NCBI GenBank assembly: GCA_002428985.1
Contig: DIYL01000015.1
Coordinates: forward strand, 391,628-455,627
DNA from: Anaerolineales bacterium UBA6055
GTDB lineage: Bacteria; Chloroflexota; Anaerolineae; Aggregatilineales; Phototrophicaceae
DNA: 64,000 bases
Reading direction: 5' to 3'
The notes beneath the pieces are model-generated. The model saw nothing but the letters and a program-made list of their open reading frames with translations, was not told the origin of the DNA and did not search any database. The position numbers and the translations under genes were made by a program. Every line of letters begins with the position of its first letter. Position 1 is the first letter of the stretch. Positions 53,699 to 62,612 of this stretch are shown piece after piece.

Positions 53699-55051
53699 AT
53701 GTATCAAATTAACGAAGTTAAGCGCATGCAAAAAATACTACTTATAATAATCTGTCTGCTATTGGCACCTTATCTCGGTCTGGCTCAGGACGAGGTACAA
53801 ACCCAATATGAGAAAGCTTTGCAACAGATTCTTCAAGCTGAAAATTCAGGGGTGAAACAATTATCTTTATCTCGATGGTACTTGACTGAACTACCACCTG
53901 AAATTGGCAATCTAACCAAGCTACAAACACTAAATTTGGATGGTAATCAGTTAACGAGTCTACCGTCTGAAATTGGTAATCTGACCAACCTACAAACACT
54001 AAATTTGGACGGCAATGAATTAACGAGCCTACCGTCTGAAATTGGTAATCTGACCAACCTACAAACACTATGTTTATTTAGCAATCAGTTAACGAGTCTA
54101 CCGTCTGAAATTGGTAATCTGACCAACCTACAAACACTACGTTTATATAGCAATCAGTTAATAAGCCTACCGTCTGAAATTGGTAATCTGACCAACCTAC
54201 AAACACTAACTTTGCATATCAACAAGTTGACGAGTCTACCGCCCGAAACTTGGAATCTAACCAACCTACAAGCACTACGTTTATATAGCAATCAGTTAAC
54301 GAGTCTACCGTCTGAAATTGGTAAGCTGACCAACCTACAAATACTAAATTTGGATAGCAATCAGTTAATAAGCCTACCGCCCGAAACTTGGAATCTAACC
54401 AACCTACAAACACTAATTTTGGGTGGCAATGAATTAACGAGCCTACCGTCTGAAATTGGTAAGCTGACCAACCTACAAACACTAAGCTTGGGTAACAATC
54501 AGTTAACGAGCTTACCATCTGAAGTTGGTAAGCTGACCAACCTACAAACACTAAATTTGGATGGCAATCAGTTAATAAGCCTACCGCCCGAAACTTGGAA
54601 TCTAACCAACCTACAAACACTAAATTTGAATGGCAATCAGGTAACAAGCTTACCGTCTGAAGTTGGTAAGCTGACCAACCTACAAACACTAACTCTGGAT
54701 AACAATGACTTGACGAGCCTGCCAACTAAAATTGGTTATCTGAAACATCTAAAGACACTAAATTTACAGAACAATCAGTTGACTAGCCTACCGTCTGAAA
54801 TTGGTTATCTGTCCAACCTACAAACACTAAATTTGGATGGCAATCACTTGACGAATCTACCGCCTGAAGTGATCGAGCACGGTACTCGATCCACATTAAA
54901 TTATTTGCGTGTTCAAGCAGAATGGCATTTGCAACGTTCCATAATCAGTAGGTTGATAGGTATTGGAATATTGCTTGTAATAGTGTTGGGTCTGCGATGG
55001 CAGTCTCGTCGTCGTTACCATAAAACGAAACGGAAAATTGATACTATTTAG
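53699..55051 (+). CDS. Leucine-rich repeat protein, secreted or membrane-anchored
   Basis: 450 residues. A signal-type segment (MQKILLIIICLLLAPYLGLA, best if translation starts at ATG 53726 rather than 53699) is followed by about 14 regular 23-residue LRRs (residues 62-383, consensus LTSLPSEIGNLTNLQTLNLDGNQ-type), a capping region, and a C-terminal transmembrane helix (ISRLIGIGILLVIVLGLRW) with a basic tail. The repeats would form a solenoid outside the membrane for protein binding. The DNA repeats are nearly identical, suggesting recent amplification. It is the only cargo of the element 53409-55465. No ribosome site is obvious for either start. Confidence 0.88.
   Translation: MYQINEVKRMQKILLIIICLLLAPYLGLAQDEVQTQYEKALQQILQAENSGVKQLSLSRWYLTELPPEIGNLTKLQTLNLDGNQLTSLPSEIGNLTNLQTLNLDGNELTSLPSEIGNLTNLQTLCLFSNQLTSLPSEIGNLTNLQTLRLYSNQLISLPSEIGNLTNLQTLTLHINKLTSLPPETWNLTNLQALRLYSNQLTSLPSEIGKLTNLQILNLDSNQLISLPPETWNLTNLQTLILGGNELTSLPSEIGKLTNLQTLSLGNNQLTSLPSEVGKLTNLQTLNLDGNQLISLPPETWNLTNLQTLNLNGNQVTSLPSEVGKLTNLQTLTLDNNDLTSLPTKIGYLKHLKTLNLQNNQLTSLPSEIGYLSNLQTLNLDGNHLTNLPPEVIEHGTRSTLNYLRVQAEWHLQRSIISRLIGIGILLVIVLGLRWQSRRRYHKTKRKIDTI
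53882..54847 (+). repeat. Fourteen 69-bp tandem units encoding LRRs
   Basis: Fourteen in-frame 69-bp units. Many share long identical stretches (CCAACCTACAAACACTAA occurs in most). Two alternating unit types are visible: SEIGNLTNLQTL and PETWNLTNLQTL, the second at units 6, 8 and 11, which points to block duplication or gene conversion among units. Confidence 0.9.
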
Positions 55052-55553
55052 CAGAGATGGTTCTGCAAAAGTAGAATTTCGTTCCACACTGATAAGAGAA
55101 CCTGAAGCTAAGAATTCTGTGAACCATCTTCACTTACCACCATGCAAACCAGCATTTTTATGGCTATTTTTGAATCATTGAGCTAGTAAGTATCTCAAAT
55201 ATTTACTGATTCTTGTCGTTGAGATGATTAGATTGATGCAACTCGCGCAAAGTTTTTGTAGGCAATTTATTGATGTTTAATTTATTCCGCAGTTACGTTG
55301 CAAATCTGTACCTCTCTAATTTCCCTTTTTCCACATTTACAACGTAAAACAACAATTTTGTTAGTATTTCATCGCGTTGAAAGATCCTATCCCAGTACAA
55401 CTGCTCTGAATTTTCCGTGCTTATGATGCAATCTTATTCTATTTCATAGTTACGATGCAAATCACAAATTGAGTATAAATTTTAGAGTTTTATAGTAGAG
55501 TGAATTGTACATGGGCAGAAAAATAAATTCTGCCCTTCACACACAAATGATTT
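55052..55553. other. 502-base non-coding stretch containing the right end of the element
   Basis: No gene seen. The part up to 55465 is the right arm of the LRR element; 55471-55553 is flanking DNA before the stop of the REC-GAF-cyclase gene. AT-rich throughout with several stop codons in all frames. Confidence 0.6.
55280..55461 (-). repeat. Right-end array: three copies of the subterminal motif, inverted
   Basis: Read on the minus strand, copies begin at 55461 (TTTGCATCGTAACTATGAAA), 55432 (ATTGCATCATAAGCACGGAA) and 55304 (TTTGCAACGTAACTGCGGAA). They match the left array but face inwards from the other side. Spacing is 29 and 128 bases, unlike the left end, giving asymmetric ends. Confidence 0.72.
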
Positions 55554-57122
55554 CTATCCGAGAACATCACGCAATTCATAGGCAAAGGCAGGTGTTTTGC
55601 GCCCTTTAACCCGAAGTTCACCGAGAGGCCGAGCTTTCGCTTGATTGCCAAGGCGTTTGATAATAGCTTCTTCCACAATAATTTGCCCCGGTGCGCTCGA
55701 TTCTTGAAGGCGCTTCGCAAGATTTACCGTATCTCCAATCGCGGTGTAATTTAGAGCGCGCTCTGTACCAATGTATCCGACAACTGCTTCACCAACATTC
55801 ACACCGACACTATAAGTCAAACGATGTCCGTAAATTTCATTGACTTCGGCAGCAGCTTTCATCAATGCAACCGCAGCATCAGCAGCACGATGGACATGAT
55901 CTGGTTGACGATCCGGCGCATTGAAAATTGCCATCAAACCATCACCGAAGAATTTATCTAATGTGCCTTCCCAGCCAAGGATAACGCCTGCCGCAAGATC
56001 AAGATAATGATTCAAAACTTCCACCACTTGCTCTGGTTCGGCGTTTTCACTCCATGCTGTATACCCGCGTATATCAGCAAATAACACACTAATTTCCTGA
56101 CGAGTTCCGCCAAGAGTCACATTATCTGGTTTATCAATCGCGCGCTGAACAACTGACGGCGGAACAAATCTTGCAAAAGTATCTTTGACCTGCTCACGGG
56201 ATTCACGTAAAGCTTGCATATTCTGGGAATTGACAATTGAAATTGCTGCATAATCACCCAAGGCACTCAACAAATTACTATCATCATTGGAAAATGTCCG
56301 CGATTCACGAGAAAAATTTGCAACGCCGATAACGCCTACAGGACGACGCTCATGAACAAGAGGCGCATACGCGACCGAGACAGGCGAATCAGGGTCGTTT
56401 CCATTTTGTAGTTGTTCCCTACCGAGTGCAACAGGGTTGGCTTTTTTAAGAACATGAGCTGCAATTGGATCCTGTACTTCATAATCAGAATACTCGGCTG
56501 AGGCAAGTTCACGCCGTTTTTGCGCACGGCATACCAAGCGTTTATTATCCAATAGATAAATGTAACCTTCTTCAGAACCCGACATTTGTACAGCAGCATC
56601 AACAATACGGGGTAGCAAAACACGTAAATCTGTTGTTGCCGTCACATTCTTCCCGACGTTGTATAAAATATTCAGCTCTTGCAAACGCCTCTGTAATTCA
56701 CGGTTTGCATGGATTACCCGTTCAGTCAAAGCTTCTTTTTCACGACGAAGGCGAATCTCAGATAGACTCCGTTCGATCGCATCTAACATTTCATCCGGTG
56801 TATATGGCTTCTTCACATAGTCTTTAACACCTAGCCGATGCACTTCTACTGCAATTTCTTCTGAGCCATGAAATGTCATTAAGATCACTGGAATATCAAG
56901 ATGATTGGCATCCAATTTTTTCAGAACACCAATACCATCCAACCGTGGCATTTGTAAATCAAGCAAAATGAGATCTGGACGGTTTTGTAGTGCCATTTCC
57001 AAGCCTTCTTGCCCATCACGCGCCGTCAAATACTTGAATCCATTAGGCTTCAAAACATACTCAACTACAAATTCACGATTTTCTTTACCGTCATCTACGA
57101 CTAGTATGGTTTCACCAGACAC
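55554..57122 (-). CDS. REC-GAF-class III adenylate/guanylate cyclase
   Basis: 522 residues. Receiver domain 1-120 with phospho-acceptor D55 (LILLDLQMPRLDG); coiled segment about 125-155; GAF domain about 160-310; class III cyclase domain about 345-515 with metal-binding VLFADIRGYTAWSE and DKFFGDGLMAIF and the base-binding NYTAIGDTVNLAKRLQ. Nucleotide cyclase activity would be gated by phosphorylation and a GAF ligand. Whether it makes cAMP or cGMP cannot be read with certainty; cAMP is more usual. Divergent from lepB. Confidence 0.93.
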   Translation of the reverse strand: MSGETILVVDDGKENREFVVEYVLKPNGFKYLTARDGQEGLEMALQNRPDLILLDLQMPRLDGIGVLKKLDANHLDIPVILMTFHGSEEIAVEVHRLGVKDYVKKPYTPDEMLDAIERSLSEIRLRREKEALTERVIHANRELQRRLQELNILYNVGKNVTATTDLRVLLPRIVDAAVQMSGSEEGYIYLLDNKRLVCRAQKRRELASAEYSDYEVQDPIAAHVLKKANPVALGREQLQNGNDPDSPVSVAYAPLVHERRPVGVIGVANFSRESRTFSNDDSNLLSALGDYAAISIVNSQNMQALRESREQVKDTFARFVPPSVVQRAIDKPDNVTLGGTRQEISVLFADIRGYTAWSENAEPEQVVEVLNHYLDLAAGVILGWEGTLDKFFGDGLMAIFNAPDRQPDHVHRAADAAVALMKAAAEVNEIYGHRLTYSVGVNVGEAVVGYIGTERALNYTAIGDTVNLAKRLQESSAPGQIIVEEAIIKRLGNQAKARPLGELRVKGRKTPAFAYELRDVLG

Positions 57123-57420
57123 TCTGCACTTCCTTGCTATGTAGACTTTGATTCAAGTATAACAAAAATGATATTTCTTGCTGACAATATTATGCCATCA
57201 ACACAATACTCTGTATATTGCGACGTATGCATGTTACGTTTATAATTTCCTAACACTGTTCAGCTATTTTGATTTATAAATCATACAAATTTAAACACAA
57301 TCCACCATTCCTTAGTATCACTATATGCTAAAATCAGCCTTAATAACCGTTAACATATGTTATGTGTCGTTAGAAAATACTAAGGCAACGTTTGAGTTTT
57401 CATGTCAGTAAGGAGCAAGT
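57123..57420. other. Divergent intergenic region
   Basis: 298 AT-rich bases between the cyclase and the first signal peptidase gene. A ribosome site (AAGGAG) lies just before 57421. I see no convincing promoter, hairpin terminator or small gene. Confidence 0.4.
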
Positions 57421-57993
57421 ATGTTCAGCAACCCATCACAAGACCTTCCCCGTCCGCGCCTCAAAATCCCTGGAATGTTGATGGAAACAGTCAGCACAGT
57501 GATTTTTATCATTGCTGTAACGGTATTATTTGATTTAGCAATACCCAGATCATTGGTTGATGGGCATAGTATGGAGCCAACATTTTACGGAGAAGATCGT
57601 CTAGTGGTGAGCCGTGTCAATTATCTTATTGACGAGCCAAAACGTGGGGACATCCTTGTATTTAACTCACTCGTCGAGAGCGAAGCAGAACGCGGCGTTA
57701 TGTTGATTAAACGTGTCGTTGGCTTACCTGGAGATACTGTAGATATGCGTGAACAGCAAGTCTATATTAATGGAGAGCTACTACCTGAACCGTATATTAA
57801 GGAAGCTTGCCAGATTAGCCGATGTCGTGAGGAAACATGGCAACTGGGCGAAGATGAGTATTTTATGATGGGAGATAATCGAAATAATAGTCGTGATTCT
57901 AGGCGTTTTGGTCCCGTGCCAATCACAAAAATTGTTGGTCAGGTAATTTTTCGATATTGGCCTCTTTCATCTATCGGCATCATTGCAAGTTAA
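57421..57993 (+). CDS. lepB: Signal peptidase I, copy 1
   Basis: 190 residues, Gram-positive/P-type size with one N-terminal membrane anchor (about 20-40). Catalytic S50 is in GHSMEPTF and catalytic K97 in LIKRVVGLPGD; the later boxes GDNRNNSRDSR and IVGQVIFRYWP are present. Cleaves signal peptides outside the membrane. Two cysteines (ACQISRCREE) are shared with copy 2. AAGGAG precedes ATG 57421. Tandem with copy 2, 16 bases downstream. Confidence 0.95.
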   Translation: MFSNPSQDLPRPRLKIPGMLMETVSTVIFIIAVTVLFDLAIPRSLVDGHSMEPTFYGEDRLVVSRVNYLIDEPKRGDILVFNSLVESEAERGVMLIKRVVGLPGDTVDMREQQVYINGELLPEPYIKEACQISRCREETWQLGEDEYFMMGDNRNNSRDSRRFGPVPITKIVGQVIFRYWPLSSIGIIAS

Positions 57994-58009
57994 AAGATCG
58001 CATCTTACT

Positions 58010-58579
58010 ATGTTTAAAAAACAACAAACGTCACCCAAACCAAAACTACGATTACCATCTTTTCTAAGTGAACTTGTTGGGACACTTATTTTCATTATTG
58101 CTATCACTGTAATATTTGATCTTGTTATACCACGCTCACTTGTAGACGGGCAAAGTATGGAGCCAACATTCCAACATAATGATCGGCTTGTTGTTAGCCG
58201 AATTAATTATCTTTTTGATACACCAAAACGAGGTGACATTATTGTTTTTAATGCGGTTGTTCCACAGGATTCTGCACGTGGCATTATGTTAATCAAACGC
58301 GTTATAGGTAAACCCGGCGATACAATTGAAATCCGTAACCAACAGGTTTGGTTGAATGGTCAATACATAAATGAGCCGTATATCTATGAAGCATGTTCAG
58401 TTATCAAATGTCAAGATAACGTTTGGTTATTGGGCGAAGATGAGTACTTTGTGATGGGAGATAATCGTAATCATAGTAACGATTCGCGTTCATTTGATGT
58501 CGTGCCATATAATTACATTATTGGACAAGTCATTTTCCGATACTGGCCTCTTTCATCCATAGGTATCATTGCAGAATAG
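58010..58579 (+). CDS. lepB: Signal peptidase I, copy 2
   Basis: 189 residues from ATG 58010; the frame opens at 57983 but those codons overlap copy 1. Catalytic S49 (GQSMEPTF) and K96 (LIKRVIGKPGD) are intact, as is GDNRNHSNDSR. The C terminus (VIFRYWPLSSIGII) is identical to copy 1 over 14 residues, so this is a tandem duplication. Differences cluster in the central region, which may widen substrate range. Confidence 0.95.
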   Translation: MFKKQQTSPKPKLRLPSFLSELVGTLIFIIAITVIFDLVIPRSLVDGQSMEPTFQHNDRLVVSRINYLFDTPKRGDIIVFNAVVPQDSARGIMLIKRVIGKPGDTIEIRNQQVWLNGQYINEPYIYEACSVIKCQDNVWLLGEDEYFVMGDNRNHSNDSRSFDVVPYNYIIGQVIFRYWPLSSIGIIAE

Positions 58580-58586
58580 GTGTGAT

Positions 58587-58853
58587 ATGAAAAATTCTAA
58601 GCGTAACAGTTTTACATGTCCTCGATGTGGTGTCGGACGTTGCCAGCCAACCACAACGACTTTTGTTGATGTCTATGCAGATCAGTTGCTGAGTATCCCC
58701 AATGTTGCCGCAAATATTTGTGATGTGTGTTACTTTGCAGAATTTGACCAGTCTGCGATAGAATTATTATGGTCAGAGATTGAACTGGATGACTTTGCTG
58801 ATGATTTTGTTCCATCAAAGGGTCAAGAACAATCGTCCACTTTTGGCGAATAA
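58587..58853 (+). CDS. YgiT-type zinc-finger protein
   Basis: 88 residues. Two Cys pairs: FTCPRCGVGRC near residue 12 and NICDVCYFAEFD near residue 47, with the VPNVAANICD-type pattern of YgiT/MqsA zinc-finger domains. MqsA-like helix-turn-helix sequence is absent and no toxin gene is adjacent, so it is not an obvious toxin-antitoxin pair. ATG 58587 follows AGGTGTGAT. The acidic tail is poorly conserved in type. Sits between lepB copy 2 and a histidine kinase. Confidence 0.8.
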   Translation: MKNSKRNSFTCPRCGVGRCQPTTTTFVDVYADQLLSIPNVAANICDVCYFAEFDQSAIELLWSEIELDDFADDFVPSKGQEQSSTFGE

Positions 58854-58874
58854 GCATCTGGAAGGTTAGCCATC

Positions 58875-60416
58875 ATGCAAGTAATTACAGTTGTGGTGCT
58901 GATTATTCATCTCATTGGGCTTTCCATTTGTGGTGGACTTGTCTTTTCTTTACTAGCCTCAACAAACCGTGACGAATCTAACAATTTACTTGCTCTTGTC
59001 AGCACAAGCCTTGTCATATGGATCAGCATGACACTATTGCGTCGGATGGCAATCACATCTGGGGTTACAGATGTAGGATTCATGCAATTCAACCTTAATT
59101 TACTCATGAGTGCTTGGCTGATATCTGGGGCATTATACTTTGTATTTATAATACGCTTCGCAGAAATCCGATCGACACTACTTGATGGTTTAAATGTACT
59201 AATCGTAGCTGTTGTTAGTATCGGCCTTTTGCTTACATGGACAAATAATGTCTTTGTTGTCTCTACGAGCGAACCTATATTTTATGAAGTATCAATATCT
59301 GCGTTTCTATTGATTGGTTTTACACAGGCGTATATGCTCCTGTCTTTTTGGTTGATGCTTAATGCTACCAATACAAAATCTTCAATTTTGTTGCGTCCTA
59401 CCCTACTCATATTTTTGGCTTTTGTAGTTTCAAGTTTTGATATATGGATTGACACACTCGGCATTGAAGTAATTTTCATTGCATCTGCAATAACACTGAT
59501 CGGTTTAAGCATCTTAAAACGACAAGTCGCTAACCCGCAAGAAGCTCTTAATCGTGATTTACAACTAACAAACACAGAACTGCAACGAACAATTAAAGAT
59601 TTAGCGCAAGAAAAATCGAAAACGGAAGATCTCAACCGAGAATTACTTCAGGCAAACCGATACAAAGATGAATTCTTAGCGACAATGAGTCACGAGCTGC
59701 GGACACCACTAAATTCTATTGTGGGATATAGTGAGTTGCTGTTAAGCAATATATATGGAGAACTGCACGAAAAGCAAGTAGACCGTCTTGAGCGCATCTA
59801 TCGTAACGGGAGACATTTAACCGGAATTATTAACGCAATTCTCGATCTAAATCGGATTGACTCAGGGCGTATGCAATTGATTATTGCTGACTTTGAATTT
59901 ACCGATGTGACAAAAGAGATTATTGAAGAATATAAACCTCAAGCTGAAAAGTCGGGTGTGGAGTTTATAATTGATGTGGCGGACAACGTACCTGTGTATC
60001 GTGGAGACCGTGAACGCATTATACAAGTAATCAAAATTATTGTTGATAATGCTTTTAAATTTACTAACGAAGGCAAAATCAAACTTATTGTCAATTATAC
60101 CATTGTTAGCGAAGGAAAAAGCGACTCATTTGCTTTGCCAACACTTGGATGGCTTAAAGATGGACATTGGGCGATAATTGAGTTAGTTGATACAGGTACT
60201 GGAATCCCTCCTGAAGAACAGGCACGTATTTTTGACCGGTTTTCGCAAGCAGATTCAAGTAGAACCCGTGAGTATGAAGGTATCGGTCTAGGTTTAACAA
60301 TTGCTCGCAAATTAGTTGAATTACATAGTGGCTTAATCTGGGTAAAGAGTTATGTCGGTCAAGGTAGTACATTCTATGTGGCGTTACCATACCAAAATGT
60401 AGAAATCCTAGAATAA
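58875..60416 (+). CDS. Membrane sensor histidine kinase
   Basis: 513 residues. Seven hydrophobic helices at about 1-220, a coiled coil about 225-262, HisKA with MSHELRTPLNSIVGYSELL (H273), and HATPase_c with IVDNAFKFTNEGK, DTGTGIPPEEQ and GIGLGLTIARKL. GGAAGG is nine bases before ATG 58875. The response regulator (60454) and REC-cyclase (60836) follow, forming a likely phosphorelay to cyclic-nucleotide output. Confidence 0.93.
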   Translation: MQVITVVVLIIHLIGLSICGGLVFSLLASTNRDESNNLLALVSTSLVIWISMTLLRRMAITSGVTDVGFMQFNLNLLMSAWLISGALYFVFIIRFAEIRSTLLDGLNVLIVAVVSIGLLLTWTNNVFVVSTSEPIFYEVSISAFLLIGFTQAYMLLSFWLMLNATNTKSSILLRPTLLIFLAFVVSSFDIWIDTLGIEVIFIASAITLIGLSILKRQVANPQEALNRDLQLTNTELQRTIKDLAQEKSKTEDLNRELLQANRYKDEFLATMSHELRTPLNSIVGYSELLLSNIYGELHEKQVDRLERIYRNGRHLTGIINAILDLNRIDSGRMQLIIADFEFTDVTKEIIEEYKPQAEKSGVEFIIDVADNVPVYRGDRERIIQVIKIIVDNAFKFTNEGKIKLIVNYTIVSEGKSDSFALPTLGWLKDGHWAIIELVDTGTGIPPEEQARIFDRFSQADSSRTREYEGIGLGLTIARKLVELHSGLIWVKSYVGQGSTFYVALPYQNVEILE

Positions 60417-60453
60417 GCCAACAATTTCAAGAAGAAGCATGTAAGGAGTCAAG

Positions 60454-60822
60454 GTGTCAAATAAGCGTGTGCTGGTAGTTGAAGACAACCGAGATAACAT
60501 GACATTGATTGTAGATATATTAGAGTCAATGGATTACTCTGTTATCAAAGCCGAAGATGGAGAAGAAGGCATTCGGGTGGCAGGCACAGAACACCCAGAT
60601 CTCATCTTGATGGATTTATCCCTCCCTAAAATTGATGGTTGGGATGCGACAAGAACAATTAAAGCCGACGATAAGCTTAAGCACATCCCGATCATCGCAC
60701 TTACAGCACATGCAATGGTTGGAGATCGGGAGCGAGCCTTAGAAGCGGGCTGTGACGATTATTTGACGAAACCAATTAACCTAAGAACACTAGCACAAAA
60801 ATTGGCAACATTCTTAGAATAG
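60454..60822 (+). CDS. Single-domain response regulator (CheY/DivK-like)
   Basis: 122 residues, receiver domain only. Acidic pair E10-D11, phospho-acceptor D54 (LILMDLSLPKIDGWDATR), T/S in ALTAHAMVGDRERALEAGCDD and K near 105 (YLTKPI). No output domain, so it acts by protein contact or as a phosphorelay intermediate. GTG 60454 is preceded by AAGGAG. The preceding kinase and following REC-cyclase are likely partners. Confidence 0.93.
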   Translation: MSNKRVLVVEDNRDNMTLIVDILESMDYSVIKAEDGEEGIRVAGTEHPDLILMDLSLPKIDGWDATRTIKADDKLKHIPIIALTAHAMVGDRERALEAGCDDYLTKPINLRTLAQKLATFLE

Positions 60823-60835
60823 CGAGGATAGTCCA

Positions 60836-61879
60836 ATGGAAATTTTAGTAGTTGATGACAACCAGGACAATATTGACCTGATCCAAGATATTCTTGATAC
60901 GATGGGGTACGACATCAAATCAGCGATGGACGGGCAAACTGCTATAGATATAGCCACAGCAAATCATCCAGACCTTATCGTATTAGATGTCAATATGCCC
61001 GGGATGTCCGGTTTTGAAGTTGTCGAACATTTGAAGCAAAACGAACTCACACAATCAATTCCGATTATTATGCTCACAGCCCTTAGCGATGTTGAAAATC
61101 GTGTCCAAGCCATGACATTAGGTGCAGAGGATTATCTCACTAAACCATTTAGCCCGCGTGAACTTATTGCTCGTGTCGAACGCCGTCTACGATCTAAAGT
61201 CCAAACCGATGATCTTAAAGCCAAACAAGAGCAGATCCGCAATACTTTCGAAAGATTCGTTGCCGCACCAATTGTGCAAGAAATGCTCAAATCCCCTCAG
61301 CAAGTTAAACTCGGTGGTAAACTACAAGAAATTACTGTAATGTTTGCTGATCTAGAGGGATTTACCAGCCTGTCAGAACGTACAGATCCAGAAAAATTGC
61401 TTAGTGTTCTTAATCAATATCACTCGTTAATTGTCAAAATTATTCAACGTTATGGCGGTACAATTGACAAATTTATCGGCGATTGTGTGATGGCACTATA
61501 CAATACACCTGTCGAACAAGAAACACACATCAGCAATGCTGTGAAGTCTGCCCTCCATATCCAAGACGAATTATATTGGTTTCATCAAACTGTAGAAGAA
61601 GAATATCGGCTAAAAATTAACTTTGGTATTCACACAGGTGTCGCAGTTGTCGGGAATGTCGGTACCACTGAACTAATGGATTACACAGCGGTCGGTGATA
61701 CCGTGAATGTCTCTGCCCGATTGCAAGGTCTAGCAGACAATGGTCAAATACTCATTAGTGAAATAGTATATAAAGCGGTCGAAGATTTTGTGTTTGGTAA
61801 ATCGCGCGGACCTCTGCCAGTTAAAGGTCGCCAAAATGCTGTTACAGTCTATGAAGTATCCAACACATTTATTGAATAA
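60836..61879 (+). CDS. REC-class III adenylate/guanylate cyclase
   Basis: 347 residues. Receiver domain with D7-D8 and phospho-acceptor D51 (LIVLDVNMPGMSGFEV), K near 104 (LTKPFSPREL). A helical linker (about 125-160) leads to the cyclase domain with VMFADLEGFTSLSE, DKFIGDCVMALY and DYTAVGDTVNVSARLQ. Simpler than the cyclase at 55554 because it has no GAF domain. Third gene of the kinase-regulator-cyclase unit, 13 bases after the response regulator. Confidence 0.93.
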   Translation: MEILVVDDNQDNIDLIQDILDTMGYDIKSAMDGQTAIDIATANHPDLIVLDVNMPGMSGFEVVEHLKQNELTQSIPIIMLTALSDVENRVQAMTLGAEDYLTKPFSPRELIARVERRLRSKVQTDDLKAKQEQIRNTFERFVAAPIVQEMLKSPQQVKLGGKLQEITVMFADLEGFTSLSERTDPEKLLSVLNQYHSLIVKIIQRYGGTIDKFIGDCVMALYNTPVEQETHISNAVKSALHIQDELYWFHQTVEEEYRLKINFGIHTGVAVVGNVGTTELMDYTAVGDTVNVSARLQGLADNGQILISEIVYKAVEDFVFGKSRGPLPVKGRQNAVTVYEVSNTFIE

Positions 61880-61892
61880 CTAAGGCAAAACA

Positions 61893-62612
61893 GTGCACCA
61901 TTCAGAACAACACATCAGAGAACAAGTTTGCCACATTGGTCGTCTCATGCACCAACAAGGTTATATTGATGGGACAGCAGGAAACATTACAGCACGTTTG
62001 AGTGAAGATCGAATTTTGACAACACCAAGTGGACTCGCAAAAGGTTTTATGCAACCCGAACAGCTGCTAATCGTCAATTTGAATGGCGATCGCGTTGATA
62101 AACCGACAGATGCCAATCGTCATTTACAGCCAACATCAGAAAGTCATATGCACCTTGAATGTTACCGAAAACGCCCTGATGTAAATGGTGTTGTGCATGC
62201 TCATCCCCCCACTGCAGTTGCTCTAACACTCATTGGATATGACTTCAAACAATGTATCATCCCCGAAATGGTCGTCATTTTAGGGCTCGTCCCCACAACT
62301 CCCTACTCAACACCTGCAAGCCCCGAAAACCGTGATGCAATTGCAGAACTTATCGTAGAACACGATGCAATCATGCTCTCTAATCATGGCTCTCTCACTG
62401 TCGCTGATGAGCTATGGGATGCCTATCTAAAACTTGAAAGCCTTGAACATGGTTCAAAAATAATTCATCGTGCCTTACAGGTTGGACGCATTACTGCCAA
62501 AATCCCATCTCATCAAGTTCAGAAACTGCTCCAACAACGGCAATCACTTGGTTTAATGAGACCTGGCGACGAACAACGTTTTGCAAATTTACTCGCATCA
62601 TCCGTCAACTAA
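61893..62612 (+). CDS. Class II aldolase/adducin-family protein (fuculose-phosphate aldolase-like)
   Basis: 239 residues. YIDGTAGNITARLSEDR and LTTPSGLAKG form the phosphate-binding part; Zn ligands are in VVHAHPPTAVAL and the later IMLSNHGSLTV. The E74-type base is likely in TSESHMHLECYRKR. Family members cleave phosphorylated sugars or isomerise them (FucA, AraD); the exact substrate is unclear. GTG start 61893, AAGG upstream. Overlaps the end of the convergent AlkB gene by 15 bases. Confidence 0.87.
   Translation: MHHSEQHIREQVCHIGRLMHQQGYIDGTAGNITARLSEDRILTTPSGLAKGFMQPEQLLIVNLNGDRVDKPTDANRHLQPTSESHMHLECYRKRPDVNGVVHAHPPTAVALTLIGYDFKQCIIPEMVVILGLVPTTPYSTPASPENRDAIAELIVEHDAIMLSNHGSLTVADELWDAYLKLESLEHGSKIIHRALQVGRITAKIPSHQVQKLLQQRQSLGLMRPGDEQRFANLLASSVN

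Larger units (their letters stand above)
53409..55465. mobile_element. Probable non-autonomous transposon carrying an LRR gene
   Basis: A 2057-base segment. Left end GTGAGGTTTGCATAGTAACT... and right end (reverse complement) GTGATTTGCATCGTAACT... share TTTGCAT-x-GTAACTATGAAATA-x-AAT, 24 of 26 positions. Seven copies of a related ~25-nt motif lie at the two ends in opposite orientation. The bases AAATT occur directly outside both ends (53404-53408 and 55466-55470), as a 5-bp target duplication would. No transposase gene is inside; the only gene is the LRR protein. The multi-site asymmetric ends resemble Tn7/Mu-type elements; class assignment is inference. Confidence 0.7.

Noticed and set aside
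54219..54725. 168-residue minus-strand frame across the LRR gene
   Set aside because: It only mirrors the repeat periodicity of the LRR coding sequence on the other strand.
53882..54847. CRISPR array from regular DNA repeats
   Set aside because: The 69-bp periodicity is in frame and encodes leucine-rich repeats; there are no unique spacers or cas genes.
58587..58853. MqsA-type antitoxin of a toxin-antitoxin pair
   Set aside because: Only the zinc-finger part is present; there is no helix-turn-helix and no toxin-sized gene next to it.
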